The notes: generated by a model not told the origin, from the sequence alone. A DNA stretch of 64,000 nucleotides from Neonectria sp. B-13 (GCA_002682825.1 NOKP01000019.1:372001-436000); one strand, 5' to 3'; shown: positions 12,403 through 24,724, counted from the first letter of the stretch. Program-made: numbers and translations.

Positions 12403-14921
12403 ATGAAAGCAGTCGCCAATCTTGTCGGGCTATGCCTCATGCTTCGTAAAGTCCCTGCTGCTGCGGCCGCAGTGGTCGCGGAGGATCATGGTTATGAGAG
12501 GAGCCCAGGGCTAAGGCCAAGGCAAGCGGATCAATCCGTTTCTACTGATCTTCGGGATTATGCACCGGACCCAAACACAGCCTTTCTCAGTGTCAGTGGC
12601 ACCAGAACGGCATGGGTGCCGCAGGTAAGCACGAGCAACGAGTGTCACCAGATCTGACAACGAACGTCGGCCATTGACCACCTGCGTAGGATACCAATGC
12701 GGTTTCTACAGTCACTGTGACCACGACATCAAACGGTCAAGTAGGAACCAAAACGACTCCAGCTTCCGTGGTGCTGTACACAGGGTCGTCTGGAGATCTC
12801 AACTACTTGATCGCGCCCGCTCTCAGGGATCATATCGAAGACATCGCGGGGACTCTGTGCGGCACTCCCGGTGTATCTCTCAACATGGCGAAGAATGTCT
12901 CTGTCAAAACGACGAAGAGAGATGAGTTCTTCTGTTCTTACCCTGAAAGCAACTTGAAAGGGCCGCTCTTTGATTGGGTGGTGCAGCAGCTACAAAAGGA
13001 AATTGTGAGCCTGTTTTATGATCTTGGCATACCCGTCCCACAGGCGTTTGAGGGAAATGAGCTTACGGTGCCAAAAATGGCATTTATGATGGTCGATAAT
13101 TCCATAGGCAGCTTAAGGGATGATGCCAGGGTCCCGCTGTCCGGCAAGATTCCAATCGACACCTCCTCGCAGCCAAACGATCGTTGTCCCCTCACTATTC
13201 CGCGTTGCTCCGAGTGTGGAGGCGGAAATACAGGGTTCTGCACCGGCGCACTCTATAGATGTATGCGGCCCCCGAGACTATTGTCACAAATGTTCTGGAT
13301 TAATCTGACTCGAACTTGCAGGTCCTTGTGAAACATCTTGCCCTCTGTATATAGATGAGGAACTATCTTGCAAGGACAAAGCTTGCGATAGTAAGAACGG
13401 CAAAGTCTGCAGCAAAGTGAGTAGCATGGACTGACTGTAGAATCTGGATACCTTTTGACTAATCCTTTCTCCTAGGATCCCTTGGCAGGTTGCCCTTGTC
13501 AGCAAAACAATGATTGTCCAGAATTTCAGTATGCGCCAGTATGCGTTGATCCAGTATGCAAGGGCACCAACCGCGTGACTTGCACCACGGTTAGTCCCAA
13601 AATGAGAAAGTCCAAACTATTACCGATTCTTTTCTTATCGTATTGCAGGAAGAGTACCTGGAATGTCCCTGCAAAGACCTTCCCTGGGCTCGGATCGAGC
13701 AGAGTCCGACCTTGCAATGGCTCCTAGATCAAGATACAATTACCAACGTGCTGAATGATGATGACAGCTGCCCGGATAGCTCCTTTCGTAATGCGTCAAC
13801 TGTTTGGCAGTATAATATCGACAAGCTAGCGAACACTGGGTACGTCATCCTAAAGCAAAGTGAGCATCCAGAGCTGTTTGACTCGGACACTCAATGGAGA
13901 TTCTCGGATCTCCAAGGGATCATGAGCGGGTTCAGTGTCTACGCAGACGATCAATCGACTCCCCCAAGTATCATCGAACAGGACGAGAGGCATGTCACAT
14001 TCCTTGTCGCACCAAACACACGTAAGTCGTCCAGAAGACAACCACCCTTCTCCCAACTATATTCAGTAAACAGGTATCTGACGACTTCTCCTAGAAATGA
14101 TTACAATCACGACGGTCTTGAAGGAAGACATCCGCGCGTGCGATACCGAGGTTCTGCTACAGAGCGATGGTGCGGTAAGCATTCTTGTTCTTGCTGCATC
14201 CCTATTGAGTCCCCTTAGTTCCGAGCTGACCGTGACCAAAACACAGCCCAGCGATGGCTGCGGAGGCAAATTACCAGATCTCCCAGATACAACTCCGCCA
14301 GCTGGTTGCCGTCAGCCAATTCCTGACCTTCCCGATGTTACCCAGGATCCCTCATTTCAGGTCCTGTACCAGAGATCAACTACGGGTGGAACATGGTATG
14401 AGCGTCTTGCAATGTATGGCGTCAATGTTAATTGTCCGGACATCGCGACGAGACCGGAGGAGTACATAATGGTTATGCCGTTCTACACCCTCGAGCCAGG
14501 GGCTAAAGATCCGTCTCCGCTGCTACAGAACAGCACTGGCGTCCTTAACTATTCCGAGCTCACCGTGGCAGGCGGGCGCAACGGTGGACAAACAACAAAT
14601 AAGCCCTGCGGCCTGGATACCGAGTATTATTTCCAAAAGAAGAGTGGTACTTCACGATTCTGTATGTTCCCCCATAACCACAATCACTTTTGCAATTGGG
14701 TAGCAAAGTGATAAAACTATGGCAGTTGACTAATTGTGATTTAAGATTGGTCCGACCGGGGCCAAGACACCGATGCGTGGCAAGGTTACTGCGACGTTCC
14801 ACCACAGAATAAACCCTGGTGCCTTCCGAATGGCTCAAACGACCCATATTCATATGCAGTTATGCTGAATTGCTTTGAAATTGGAAATCCTAGCTACTGC
14901 CTTACATATGGGAGTACTTAA
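12403..14921 (+). CDS. Cys-rich secreted protein, 681 aa, 8 exons, unknown family
   Basis: Exons 12403-12624, 12690-13260, 13322-13416, 13476-13589, 13649-14021, 14095-14174, 14247-14661 and 14746-14921 sum to 2046 bases with no stop, and every intron has GT..AG borders. The N-terminus (MKAVANLVGLCLML then AAAAAVV) is a signal peptide, followed by a pro-like stretch with an RPRQ site that could be cut by a Kex2-type protease. The middle (exons 3-5) is dense in cysteine, with blocks such as CPCETSCPLY, CKDKACDSK, AGCPCQQNNDCPE and ECPCKDLPW. The C-terminal third (DGCGGKLPDLP onward) has tryptophan and tyrosine-rich stretches (TTGGTWYERLAMYG, YWSDRGQDTDAW). I do not recognise a catalytic domain. 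It could be an extracellular enzyme, toxin-like or wall protein. Confidence 0.8.
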
Positions 14922-15509
14922 TGCGTGCAGCCGGCCCTCGGCCGCTGTGACATTCTGGATAACTGTTATGTAACATTATGTGGTGTTAGACGCATGAACC
15001 CGGCGGCTGCAATAACTAAGGATAATATGGCTGGATCAAGCTGAAAGGAGGAGGAGTCCTAGGTATTATTCACAGCCGATTCTCCCAGAATCAGCAGTCT
15101 AGGCTCATACAAAATCCAAGCATAGCTTAAGTATTACTATGGAATCTGATTACTATGGGATTAGCCCTATGATTGACTGCATTATTATGACTATCCTTAC
15201 TATAGGGTTAGACTTCAAATTATTATCCTAGGGTAATAGAAGATTACTATATTTCCTAATATTTAACTATTTATTAGCTATGCTTATTCTATTCTTAAAA
15301 CCATTACAGTTATAATCAAAGCAATGATAGCATTATTGATATCTTACAGACGTACACGTTTCGAAGGTATAACTAAGTTCAGCCATTGTCAAGATAATGT
15401 ACACTCAATATAAGCTTCCATCCTTCATCTCTCGGAAGATAAGCTTCCTAGAATGACCCGGCAGCGCCAATGCCCCAGCCCCACAAGTTCTTGGCATCTA
15501 TATCGGCAT
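14922..15509. other. AT-rich, TpA-rich intergenic block
   Basis: 15110-15420 is strongly AT-rich with repeated TATTACTATG/ATTATTATG-like words and no open frame. The look is that of an old repeat worn down by RIP-type C-to-T change. It separates the secretome island from the metabolic cluster. Confidence 0.5.
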
Positions 15510-17003
15510 CTATATCTTAATCCACCAACTGCTCTGTGTCTTCCTCTGTCGACAAAGTCTAGCCATAATAATGAAACCCATTCCCAGCAGAAAGCTAACG
15601 CCCATTAACAGCTGTGCACCCATATAATCACCGCCATTAGATGTAATAATAGCGCCCGCAATCGGATTTCCCGTCAGTGTAGCAAAGCTCACAATAGTAA
15701 AGTTCATACCCATGCGCGCTCCCCGCTTAGAGAGATCCGTGGTTAAACTTGCCAGGCCAGCCGGAAACAGGCTCAGTATGCTACCCGCAATAATGCCATA
15801 CGTGACTGTCCAAGCATACAATCCGCCGGGTGTATGTACCGTAATCCATGTAAACAAAGCAATCGCTGCTGTCAGACAGACCGGGATCATCAGATTGAGG
15901 GGCCCCACAGTGTCAGCAAAATGGTTTAATATCATGCGGCCCAGAACACCAATACCGTTAAGTATGAGAAGTAGATTCAGTGATTCTGGATAAGAAAATG
16001 ATGGTTCGACGACATCTCGACTATAGGAAGCGAGGTAGTAGAAGCCAAAGAAAACGGCCCAAAAATTCTACCCAGTCTTGTCAGCAATGTAAGGCAGCAC
16101 CGACTTCTGGGGGTCTTACAAAGAACATGCCGGCCGTGAAAAATGTATACTCGGACTCTTTAAAGGCAGCCCATTCGACCAGCCTGTCAGCCTTTCGTGG
16201 TGGCAGTCGCGACTTCATAAAAGTAATGACAAACAGCAAGGTGGCCAGTTGCACAAAGCCAATGGCTCGCAACGCCCAACCGACTCCAGCTGAAGGGATG
16301 AGCTGTCTTCCCATGGAAGAGAAGACAAGTCCTCCCGTGACAGAACCACAGGTGGCAAACCCAATGGCCAGCGATCGCTTCTTGTCGAAGTACGTTGAGA
16401 CGACAGAAACAGCTGGAGTGACAAGACAGCCACCACCCAAGCCACAGCATATGCCCTGAGAAAGAACCATTTGCCAGTATTGTGTCGATACAGAGGCGGT
16501 AAAGATTCCCAGGGTCACTAAGGCTGTGCCACAGATTAGGGTTTGGCGCAGAAAGCCGCAGTCTGTAAATCGGCCTATGAAAGCACCAACGAAGAAACTC
16601 AAAAAGACTTGGATAGAGCCGATCCACGAGACATCTGACGGTGGGCGATCCAGGAACGTTGTATAGTACGTCTGAAAGACGCCGAAGCTGTTGATGAAAC
16701 CCCACGTGTTCATGAATAGAAAGTGGCCACAGAGCGCTACCATGGAGTTAGTTAGAGGACAACATTAAGAAATTCTTGATAAAAGTCAGTCTTACCGCAC
16801 AGCCATGCTTGCCAGCCTCCATCGGGTGGTGGTCCCACACTCTCTGCCATGCTTCTTGTTGTTTCGGGACTGGTCGCGATGAAAACACCTTGCTCTTCAC
16901 CTTGACCTACAGAGCCTTTGGACTCTAGCGGTATCGTCATGCCCCAGGACTCGTTGTCTGACGAGTCAATCATGTTTGTACCGTGCTCTATTCGTGACGA
17001 CAT
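15510..17003 (-). CDS. MFS transporter, monocarboxylate-transporter-like
   Basis: Exons 16796-17003, 16120-16736 and 15510-16067 sum to 461 codons (460 aa). The start at 17003 is the first ATG in frame. The protein has a polar N-terminal tail ending in PPDGGWQAWLC, the conserved entry into the first membrane helix of fungal MCT/MCH-type MFS proteins. About 12 hydrophobic segments follow, with the family's NTWGFINSFGVFQTYY and FDKKRSLAIGFATCGS motifs. The third exon (NFWAVFFGFYYLASYSR...) completes the second half. Family members move monocarboxylates or fungal small molecules across the plasma membrane. It lies directly downstream of the decarboxylase on the same strand (216 bases apart), so it likely serves as the exporter or importer of the metabolic cluster. 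Confidence 0.85.
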
Positions 17004-17219
17004 GGCTTCAGATTTGCTTCTTCCCAATCAGATTGACACTACAAAAGCAACGGAACGGCATAGTATATTTTATATTGTTTATTACTCTACCCCAGTCATT
17101 TCAGACCCATGTTCACTGCCTTCCTAAGTCGGAGCTAGTTTCGGCACATTACTCGATATCCTCCGATAGAGTTCCGGAGCAATGGGGTCAATTACTGGAA
17201 TGCCCCACGCGCGTGCATG

Positions 17220-18852
17220 TTACGCGTAGTCTATCAACAAATTCCCCGCTTCAACTAACTTGGAAATTAGAGATTCCACTCCTCGCCGCGTCGAAAGCCG
17301 ATTGCAGGCGACGCGGATGAATTCCCCCTTGATCTTGTCCGGGGCGTAGTCAATCTTCCATCCCTGTTCGGTCAGGCGTTCGTAGAGCCGGTGCGTGTTC
17401 CGGGTGTTGACGGCACTACTTGCGGAGCTTGCATTTGGTCCCCAGTAGAAGCAGACTTGGGCGAAGACTTTGGCAGGGTCCCCGACCAGCTCGAGTTGCG
17501 GGTGGAACTGGACAAGGTTGGCCAGATGCTGGGCAGCGTCCACTGCCTGCTCGATCTGATTTCCAATCTCTCTCGTCCCGTAGTATATCCAGTGAAGCAA
17601 CATCTTGGTGGCGTCCGACCGGCGCGAGCATTGTACCGTCAGCGACGCTAGATCACGGATGTTAGCTACCTCGGGAGCATCGTCCAAGAGCTTCGACCCT
17701 CTCCAATTCCCATTGAATTTCTCCGTCGACTTGTCAGACGTCGTGTTATTGACGTCGTGGAACAGATACCCGGCACTGAGTTTGTTTGCCAGCCAAAAGG
17801 TGCGCAAATCGCCCGCCAATAGGAAGGCGCAAACAAGAGGCACGCCCAGCATCTTATGGGGATTGAAGGCTATGCTGTCGGCCAACTCGCAACCTTTGAT
17901 CCGATGCTTCAGCTTCTCGGAAAAGACAGCAGCTCCGCCCCAGCAGGCATCAACATGAAACCACGCGTTGACCTTGCGGGCAATGGCGCCTATCTTATCA
18001 ACGGCGTCAAAAGCGCCGTTGACAGTGTTTCCAGCAGTGGCATTGATGAACAGTGGCCTCATTCCTCTCTGTATAGCTGCTTCGATCGAGGCTTCAAGTT
18101 GTTGGGTATCCATGGTTCCGTCATCTAGCGTTGGAACACGAACAATGGAGTCATTGCCTAATCCCACAATCTGAGCTGCGTTCGACACCGAGTAATGAGC
18201 AGAGTCGGAGACAAAGACGGCGTATTTTCTCGATGAATCCACACCCTGCTCCTTGGACTCGGGGGACAGGATATTGCGAGCAACAAGCATCGCCAGCATA
18301 GCGCCCGCAGCTCCTCCCGGAACTGTGACACCTCCAGCATGTGGGCCTTGGAGACCAAACAGTCTGGCCAACTTGACGCTCACATGTTTCTCCACGGCTG
18401 ACAAGGCAGGAGACGCCCGCCAAACATGGCCGTTATTGTTGATAGTGGACAAGAACAGGTCCGAGGCAATTCCTGGCGGCGAAGGGGCAGATACTAGCTT
18501 GCCCAGGAAGCCCGGTGACGAGTTGTTCACCGAATGCTGACTGAGCACCGAGATTGCCGCGCCAAAACCGTTTGAGCCCAGACCTTCGTCTGGCAGATCG
18601 CCTAGGAAACGCGACACGAGCTCCTCATCAGATGAGTGTGGTCGGTCCTGGTCATTGGGCTCTGAGGCCCCTTCCGCAACAAAGAGTTTGGACGAAGTTA
18701 CCGTCTCCACGAGCCGCACAAGCTAAACGAGGTTGTTAGCTTATTGTAACCATGTTGAAGATTGATATAAAGTTTATGCTTACTTCCGCGGTTTGCTGCT
18801 CTCTCGATGAGACAGTTCCAGTTGTGTCATTTCTAGCGTTAGGTTCCGTCAT
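17220..18852 (-). CDS. PLP-dependent group II amino acid decarboxylase
   Basis: A short first exon (18784-18852, 23 codons) is joined by GTAAGC..TTTAG to 17220-18722, giving 523 aa. The PLP-binding lysine sits in SIAFNPHKMLGVPL. The preceding FHVDACWGGA holds the aspartate that pairs with the pyridine ring. The later QCSRRSDATKMLLHW block is the signature of the glutamate / cysteine-sulfinate / aspartate decarboxylase branch rather than the aromatic branch. Expected reaction: loss of CO2 from an amino acid to give an amine; the substrate cannot be read from sequence. It shares a 499-base divergent promoter with the GNAT gene at 19352, where three TCCGAG words cluster. As there is no PKS or NRPS nearby, this is the best candidate for the pathway's entry enzyme. 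Confidence 0.9.
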
Positions 18853-19079
18853 CTTGTTATCTCACAAGCTTTGGGTAATTGTGGTTGTTACAATATGCCA
18901 TTTGATGCGAGAGATGCCTCATATATGCGACAATTCTACTAATTCGGTGTTGCTTCCACAGTAGCTACGCGTCTCTCAATCATCATTCTGCGGGGACACT
19001 ACATCGGGGAACATTTTCTGTACCCTTTCCGATTGATTTTCCCCAAGGTATACGCGTGTCGTCGACCTATCTTTCCGGG

Positions 19080-19122
19080 TCCGAGCTGTCACTTCCTTTC
19101 TTCCGAGAGGCTTTCTTCCGAG
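19080..19122. promoter_or_regulatory. Three TCCGAG words in decarboxylase/GNAT divergent promoter
   Basis: TCCGAG occurs at 19080-19085, 19102-19107 and 19117-19122; the last two lie in a direct repeat of CTTTCTTCCGAGAGG. CGG/CCG triplets are what Zn2Cys6 proteins bind, and such a regulator is encoded at 23389. The same word recurs in other promoters of the cluster. Confidence 0.4.
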
Positions 19123-19351
19123 AGGAACGGCTGAATGTATCGACACTTGGAGCGCTCCACTTTCGGACACTTGTCAATGGCCGATATTCCGATGCTTCCT
19201 TCCCCACCATCCCGAGATGCTACCCCGTTGACGTGATCAAGACTCCATCAGAGCCCCTTTTAGACATTGCTCTCTAAGATAGCGACCCTAGAATCCATCA
19301 TCATCAGTTCTCCTCATCGTCTATCTTCTACAACATTGGCTGCTAGTTACA

Positions 19352-19927
19352 ATGACAGCAAATAACTGGCTGCGTGGCGATTATCTCATCTCAGCAGACC
19401 CTTCACTGCTTCAAATCAATGCCATCAACAAAGCGTTGGGCTCAGATGCTGTTTGGTGGGCAGGAGAGCTGCCCGAGGACGCACTTCGCAACGCAGTGAA
19501 AAACTCACTTTGCCTTGGTATCTACCACAGGCACTCGCCAGTGGCTTTTGATGAAGCCAAGCCATCTTCCGGTGTGTAGATTAGTTGATCTTAGAATTTG
19601 CATGTCTAACAGTCTCTTATAGTCCAAACGCGCCACCCTCTTGAGCAAGTCGGCTTGGTGCGAGCGATTACTGACAAAGTGACATTCGCCTATCTGACGG
19701 ATGTGTACATTCTAGAAAGTCATCAGGGCAAGGGTCTTGGTGGTTGGGCGCTCGGCATCCTAAACGATGAGTTGCGGAGTTGGCCCCATCTCCGACGCGT
19801 GATGCTCTTGACAACCGACAAGATGCATCTCTTCAATAAAAGCTTGTCCATGAAAGATCACAAGGAATTTGGTGGGATGAAGGAGGTCTCCATTGCTATG
19901 GTAGAAGGGCCTGGAGCGCAGCACTAA
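19352..19927 (+). CDS. GNAT-family N-acetyltransferase
   Basis: Two exons, 19352-19571 and 19623-19927 (intron GTGTGT..TATAG), give 174 aa. The acetyl-CoA binding core is clear: FAYLTDVYILESHQGKGLGG carries the V.(V/I)....(Q/R)G.G.G loop of motif A. It is followed by RRVMLLTTDKMHLFNK, the motif B strand and helix. The length fits a single GNAT domain. The family transfers an acyl group from acyl-CoA to an amine. Placed head-to-head with an amino acid decarboxylase, it plausibly acylates the resulting amine or a later intermediate (inference); self-protection by acetylation is another possibility. Confidence 0.88.
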
Positions 19928-20011
19928 GAGATATTTGTTTAACTCGCTAAAAGACTTCAATAGCTGCAATGCCACAGCATGCTAGTCTCAGAGGAACCCT
20001 CCAGGATGCAC

Positions 20012-20257
20012 TTAATGTCTAACGAAACTGGAAGCTACTTCTTCAATAAGTGTAATCGCCTGTTCGTCTTGCGCTGTGAGATGATAAGGCACTAGATCTA
20101 AGATCCATGCAAAGCTATCTAGGCAAGGGAATTCATCAAAGGTTAAACGGCTCCAATTGTCCATCAAAGATTCTTCCAAACATAGCGTAGAGCTCATAAT
20201 CCGTTCTGGTTTGTTGATCACACCATCGCGGAGGGAAATGGCCCAACAACATTGCAA
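20012..20257 (-). other. Unassigned 81-codon open frame
   Basis: A minus-strand frame with acidic, leucine-rich content (for example LTFDEFPCLDSFAWILDLV). It may be a fragment of a regulator's middle region or chance. There is no recognisable domain and no clear start context. Confidence 0.2.
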
Positions 20258-20334
20258 AGATCAAGCACATGTTGAACTCGGCTAGTACCTATTCCGGGCG
20301 ATATAACCGACGTCATCATCCTGACGCGCATCTC

Positions 20335-20429
20335 TCCGAGCTAAGGACGGTTGTTTCAACGAAATCCAATGGTTACTAGACTCAATCCTGGTTTTCGGGA
20401 TGTCACAAAAATTGAAGATATCTTCCGAG
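20335..20429. promoter_or_regulatory. TCCGAG words upstream of the 2OG oxygenase
   Basis: TCCGAG at 20335-20340 and 20424-20429, about 390-480 bases before the ATG at 20814. It is the same hexamer as in the decarboxylase/GNAT promoter. Confidence 0.35.
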
Positions 20430-20813
20430 TAGCGAGGGCTAACTTGTCATGGTAACAAGGGTTGATGTTCGGTGGTTCTTGCTCGCTTACGTTTCATGTA
20501 TGTCCGAATGCCACATAGTTTACATTCTACGCTCAACTCAATGATCGGCTGAAGTAGTCGGATCGGAGAGTTTACCGCAACCACTTAGTATCGGTGTTAG
20601 ACCGACGCGCGGTTATTCCACCGGCAAGGGTGAAACTATTATGCAAGGATGTAGAGCCATTCGGACAACATGAAAAGCGTCTCGTTGAATAATATAAAGG
20701 CGCTCACTGATCAGTGGAATTGGGATTTGGAAACCATTCACAGCATCATTCATCACATCGGCTTACAATACTCTTTTCCCACCACCGCCCACTACTCTCC
20801 GCCTACCAACAAA

Positions 20814-21914
20814 ATGGTGTCTAGTCGTCCTGAGGAATACAAAGATGTCCGCACTGCGGACCTCACCACGATCCAGTTCGCGGATCTTTTTGACAAGAGC
20901 GAGGCAGAGCTGCAGAAACTTGTCGAGGCTTGCGAGAAGCACGGGTTTTTCTACCTCGATCTGAAGAGCGCAGGCTCCGAAAAGTTCTGGAAAGACTTGT
21001 TTGAGATTGACGGCGTAACCAAGAAGTGGTTTGCGCAACCCGCCGAGGTCAAGCTGAAGACTGCCACGGTTTCCCTCGCACATGGGTGAGCTTTGCACCC
21101 TCGGTTTTGGCGCCTTTGACTAACTTGGAAAACAGTTTCAAGGCTATTGGAAATCAATCTGGGGCAGTTGAGTCGCTGAAGGACGGCTTCGAGGCTCTGA
21201 AAGTATGTCATTCCATAAAACTGAGTGCGAGGAGGCAATTTGCTAACAACAAAGTAGATTGGCAAGTTTGAACTAGACGGCCGATGGGCACTCCCTCAGG
21301 TCGTGCAAGAGAACCAGCTTCTCTTTGACCAGTTCACCGCAGCTTGCCACTTCATCTCCAAGCTCCTTCTGGACTGCATCTCTGACGGACTGGGTCTCAA
21401 GGGAGATGCCCGTCTCGAGTCGCACCACCGTGATGACTGCCGCTCCAAGAGCACCCTGTATTTCCTTCACTACCCGCCACAAGCCCAAGATCCGAGCCAG
21501 GTCGGACAGAATATGCATACCGACATTGGTACTCTGACGATTCTGCACGCGCCGCAGTGGGGACTTCAGGTCTTCTCGCCTGCCGACGGAACCTGGGAGT
21601 ACGTCGAGCCCCGGCCGGGACATGCCATCGTCAACGTCGGCGACACATTGCGCTTCCTTTCCAACAAGCGCTTCAAGTCGGCCCTCCACCGCGTTCTGCC
21701 CTTGGGAGGCATCCAGCACGAGGATCGCTACTCCATTTCGTATTTCCTTCGGGCGTCGGATTCCACCGAGTTCAAGGACAGCGACGAGGACGATTCGAGT
21801 GCTAGGAAGTGGTACAAGAAGAAGTATGAGATGTACGAGTTGCCTCACGCGATCCAGAGGCAGCAGACGACGCTCTCTGGAGGCATGGCACAGGAACTGC
21901 AGGCAACATTTTAG
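20814..21914 (+). CDS. 2-oxoglutarate/Fe(II)-dependent dioxygenase (IPNS-like)
   Basis: Exons 20814-21085, 21136-21202 and 21258-21914 give 331 aa. The ATG at 20814 (MVSSRPEEYKDVRTADLTTI) fits the family start; an in-frame ATG at 20670 would add 48 unlikely residues. The N-terminal DIOX_N part carries ELQKLVEACEKHGFFYLDL. The catalytic jelly-roll shows the iron ligands H and D in NMHTDIGTLTIL and the distal H in KSALHRVLPL, then RYSISYFLR with the arginine and serine that hold 2-oxoglutarate. Such enzymes hydroxylate, desaturate, cyclise or ring-expand small molecules. It is a likely tailoring enzyme of the cluster, following the decarboxylase and GNAT. Confidence 0.92.
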
Positions 21915-23388
21915 GGCTTTCGGGATCGGCCCGAGACAGCAAGAGGAGAGATTGGTAACTAGAAAAGTTCAATGTTGTTAGCCAATTAAAAAAAGTCCAA
22001 TCCGTTCCTGATACTACGCGACCCCATGCACGACCAGGTGTCAGTTCAATGTAAATGCAGAGTTGAAGAGTGAGGGGAGAGTGGAAACTGTATGCCAAGA
22101 AGACGATTGTCTACCTATAGGATATCCGGACACACACCCGTGATACCTCCGCTAACATAATGGGGTGTGTGTCACGCTATTAGGGTTGCTGGTCCCGCAA
22201 GGGACGTTCGTCCGTTTGTGACTTGCCGCAGGGGCATACGAGGGTTCTAGCAGTCCCACTACATCTACCCGAACGCTAATGACGATCTTGTCTACTACGG
22301 ACGGAGCATTGTTAGCAGGGTGCAGGATGCGTGTATCAGACCCCTGTTCATCCGGACGTAGCCGGAGTGGCGTATCAATTCATCGACTGCGATTGTCACC
22401 AACAACTATCCATTCGGTATAGCTTTCCCGTGTTTAGTCGCTAGGGTTCTCCCCGTTGCTTGCATGCATAGCGGGAGCCTCCCGGACGGCATGCTCGGAC
22501 TACCTGTTAACCCTCGCCCCCTAGCGTCTCCATCTTCCCACTGTGAACCGCAAAAACATCAAACAGCCTAATGTATTGGTTCTCGTTCTTTTTATGGAGA
22601 AGCTAGGCTAGATGAATGAATGTGAGCAGAAGAGGCAAAACATCAGTTGAACTTTTGGAAGACAAGGCAGGGGGAGCTAGCGTGCGGGCCCTATGAGCCG
22701 TATCCCCCCGGGCGTACTATATTTTGTTCATTCGCGCGGTGGGCGGATAGGCAACATAGTTCATTATTATTTTCAGACTTCAGTCAACAGCTCTATATCG
22801 GCCTTGGGGATCCGGGCGCATTGGACAAGTTGTAGGAAATAAAGATAGACTACAAGGCGGGAGAAAAAAGCCCGGCGTTACCAGTACGATTCATCACATT
22901 CTCTTCTGAGCAGTGATACAGTGCATGACTCGGGGTTTAAAACGGGGCCGCCGCCGATCAATTTAATAACACCATGCATCCCACAAATTGTAAGACTCTC
23001 AGAATTCACACCAAAAGTTCTCTCCTGAGGGAATGCCACGGCATATCAAGGCCCATGCTGTAACTGGTTGAGAGTTGATAGGGTGGCGAGGCGAACTGAA
23101 ATAAGCACGCAATTGTATGTTCCCGGTCGGTGTTACGCTGCAATGCATGTGTGAACTTTAGTTGCGCTGGTGGTATAATGCAGCCGTGACCGAGTCATTA
23201 TCGAAAGCAGAATTCTTGGCTATCTGAATGTTGGTTGCCATATAAGAGGATGGCTGGCATGTGTAACATGATCTATCGGCTTGCGACCAACTGCCTATCT
23301 CCTCATTTGTCATACGTCCAATCGTCCCCCAAGATAGTAGTAACAGCCAACTATTATCGTCTGATTAGATCAGCAACCCACGCTACCC
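21915..23388. other. Intergenic upstream of the regulator, no gene seen
   Basis: About 1.5 kb without a supported coding frame on either strand. It presumably holds the promoter of the Zn2Cys6 gene; I saw no TCCGAG word here. Confidence 0.4.
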
Positions 23389-24654
23389 ATGCCATCACCG
23401 CCTCAAATGTCCAAGAGACGGCTCGCCTGCGAGCGCTGCCGAACCCAGAAGCTGAAATGCAACCGCCGGACCGAGACGGCGTCCGAGCCTTGTCCTCGGT
23501 GTGTGCAGGCTCAGGAAGAGTGCATCGTCGGCCTGCGGAAAACTCCAGGGCGTCCTGCTGGGCGAGCAAACAATGTCACTCGAGACGACCACGACCACGA
23601 CCACGATCGGAGCCCGGAGGCGTCGGAGCCGCTCGATGTTCCATTCGATCCAAGTGCTACGTCAATCGCAGCGTTTGAAGATGCATTCGATGGTCAATTC
23701 GACTTTTCTCTTGACAACAACAATAACAATAACAACAACAACAACAACAACACCAACAACAACATCGACCCCACTAGCTTGCTCTCATCAATCAACGATT
23801 ACGAGTTTCCCGAGTCCATGTTCAACAATCTAGAGCCGACTACCGACTTCTCCACGGCATGGGACGCGTCACTCGACGAGTCATGTGCCTCTGGGGTAAG
23901 CCGCTGCCAATCTTTCCACATGCTGGAACAAAACGCCGATCCGGGGTTTCAGCTATCGAGTCTCCACCAGAAACTCTCAAAAGAGCTCTTCATGCTCAAA
24001 TCACTGTCGTGGGATATCCCGAGCGTAATGAAGTTGGATAGCGGCCCTTGCAGCAACGGATGCCACAGGGCGACAGGCAGACAAGGACGAGAGTTCAACC
24101 CTCTCATCAGTACCTTCAACATCATCGCCGAGCTTGAGTATGTCCTCAACACCTTCAAGAGTCTTCCCACCAACGGAGCGGCAACAGCAGCACCGGGCTC
24201 TTGTCAAGGAATGAACGTCTCTCACTCGCTGACAGCCATGTCCTGCTACTTGCTGCTCATTTTCATCTACGATTGCATCTTTTCCCATGTCCTAGACCAA
24301 GTATCGAATAACCTCTTGGTGCGCGATTTCATTCTTCATTCCGCTCCATCTGTTTTTTTGGGCGGCTTTTCGATTCCCAGGCCGACGAATCTAGTCGGTC
24401 AGTTGTTTGCACAGCTTATGCAGCTCAAGATGAAGCCCATAGAAGCTGCATTGGGGCTGCCTGGAGACTGTCGCGTGTCAGGTGAGGTAGATGAGGAGAA
24501 AACGTCTACGACAGGCCTGCTCGGCGGTAAGCATGGGGAATCGCTGTTGATGGCATTAAAAGGGTCCGATGTCGATGGCGCAAATGACCTGAACGCAGCG
24601 GGGGCTTTGGATTTATTGAGAGGCAAAATTGCGAGACTAGAAGCATTCAAGTAG
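23389..24654 (+). CDS. Zn2Cys6 transcription factor, AflR-like
   Basis: A single exon of 421 aa. Residues about 14-47 form the binuclear zinc cluster: CERCRTQKLKCNRR, then CPRCVQAQEEC, followed by a basic linker. A poly-asparagine tract (about residues 111-125, coded by AAC/AAT repeats at 23716-23765) separates it from the C-terminal part. There, LTAMSCYLLLIFIYDCIFSHV and later segments match the AflR-type regulatory domain that often accompanies such fungal pathway regulators. It acts in the nucleus and is likely the specific regulator of the surrounding genes; the TCCGAG words in neighbouring promoters are candidate targets. The asparagine repeat length may vary between strains. Confidence 0.9.
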   Translation: MPSPPQMSKRRLACERCRTQKLKCNRRTETASEPCPRCVQAQEECIVGLRKTPGRPAGRANNVTRDDHDHDHDRSPEASEPLDVPFDPSATSIAAFEDAFDGQFDFSLDNNNNNNNNNNNNTNNNIDPTSLLSSINDYEFPESMFNNLEPTTDFSTAWDASLDESCASGVSRCQSFHMLEQNADPGFQLSSLHQKLSKELFMLKSLSWDIPSVMKLDSGPCSNGCHRATGRQGREFNPLISTFNIIAELEYVLNTFKSLPTNGAATAAPGSCQGMNVSHSLTAMSCYLLLIFIYDCIFSHVLDQVSNNLLVRDFILHSAPSVFLGGFSIPRPTNLVGQLFAQLMQLKMKPIEAALGLPGDCRVSGEVDEEKTSTTGLLGGKHGESLLMALKGSDVDGANDLNAAGALDLLRGKIARLEAFK

Positions 24655-24724
24655 AGATTGTAGTGTCATGATAATAGAATACTTGCTATGCACGCACCCC
24701 TAAATCCTCCCCTGGCTCACCGAA

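Noticed and set aside
21273..21848. Long minus-strand frame (191 codons)
   Set aside because: It is fully antisense to exon 3 of the 2OG oxygenase, which has clear catalytic motifs.
23716..23765. AAC/AAT repeat as a non-coding microsatellite
   Set aside because: It lies in frame inside the Zn2Cys6 gene and codes for a poly-asparagine tract common in fungal regulators.
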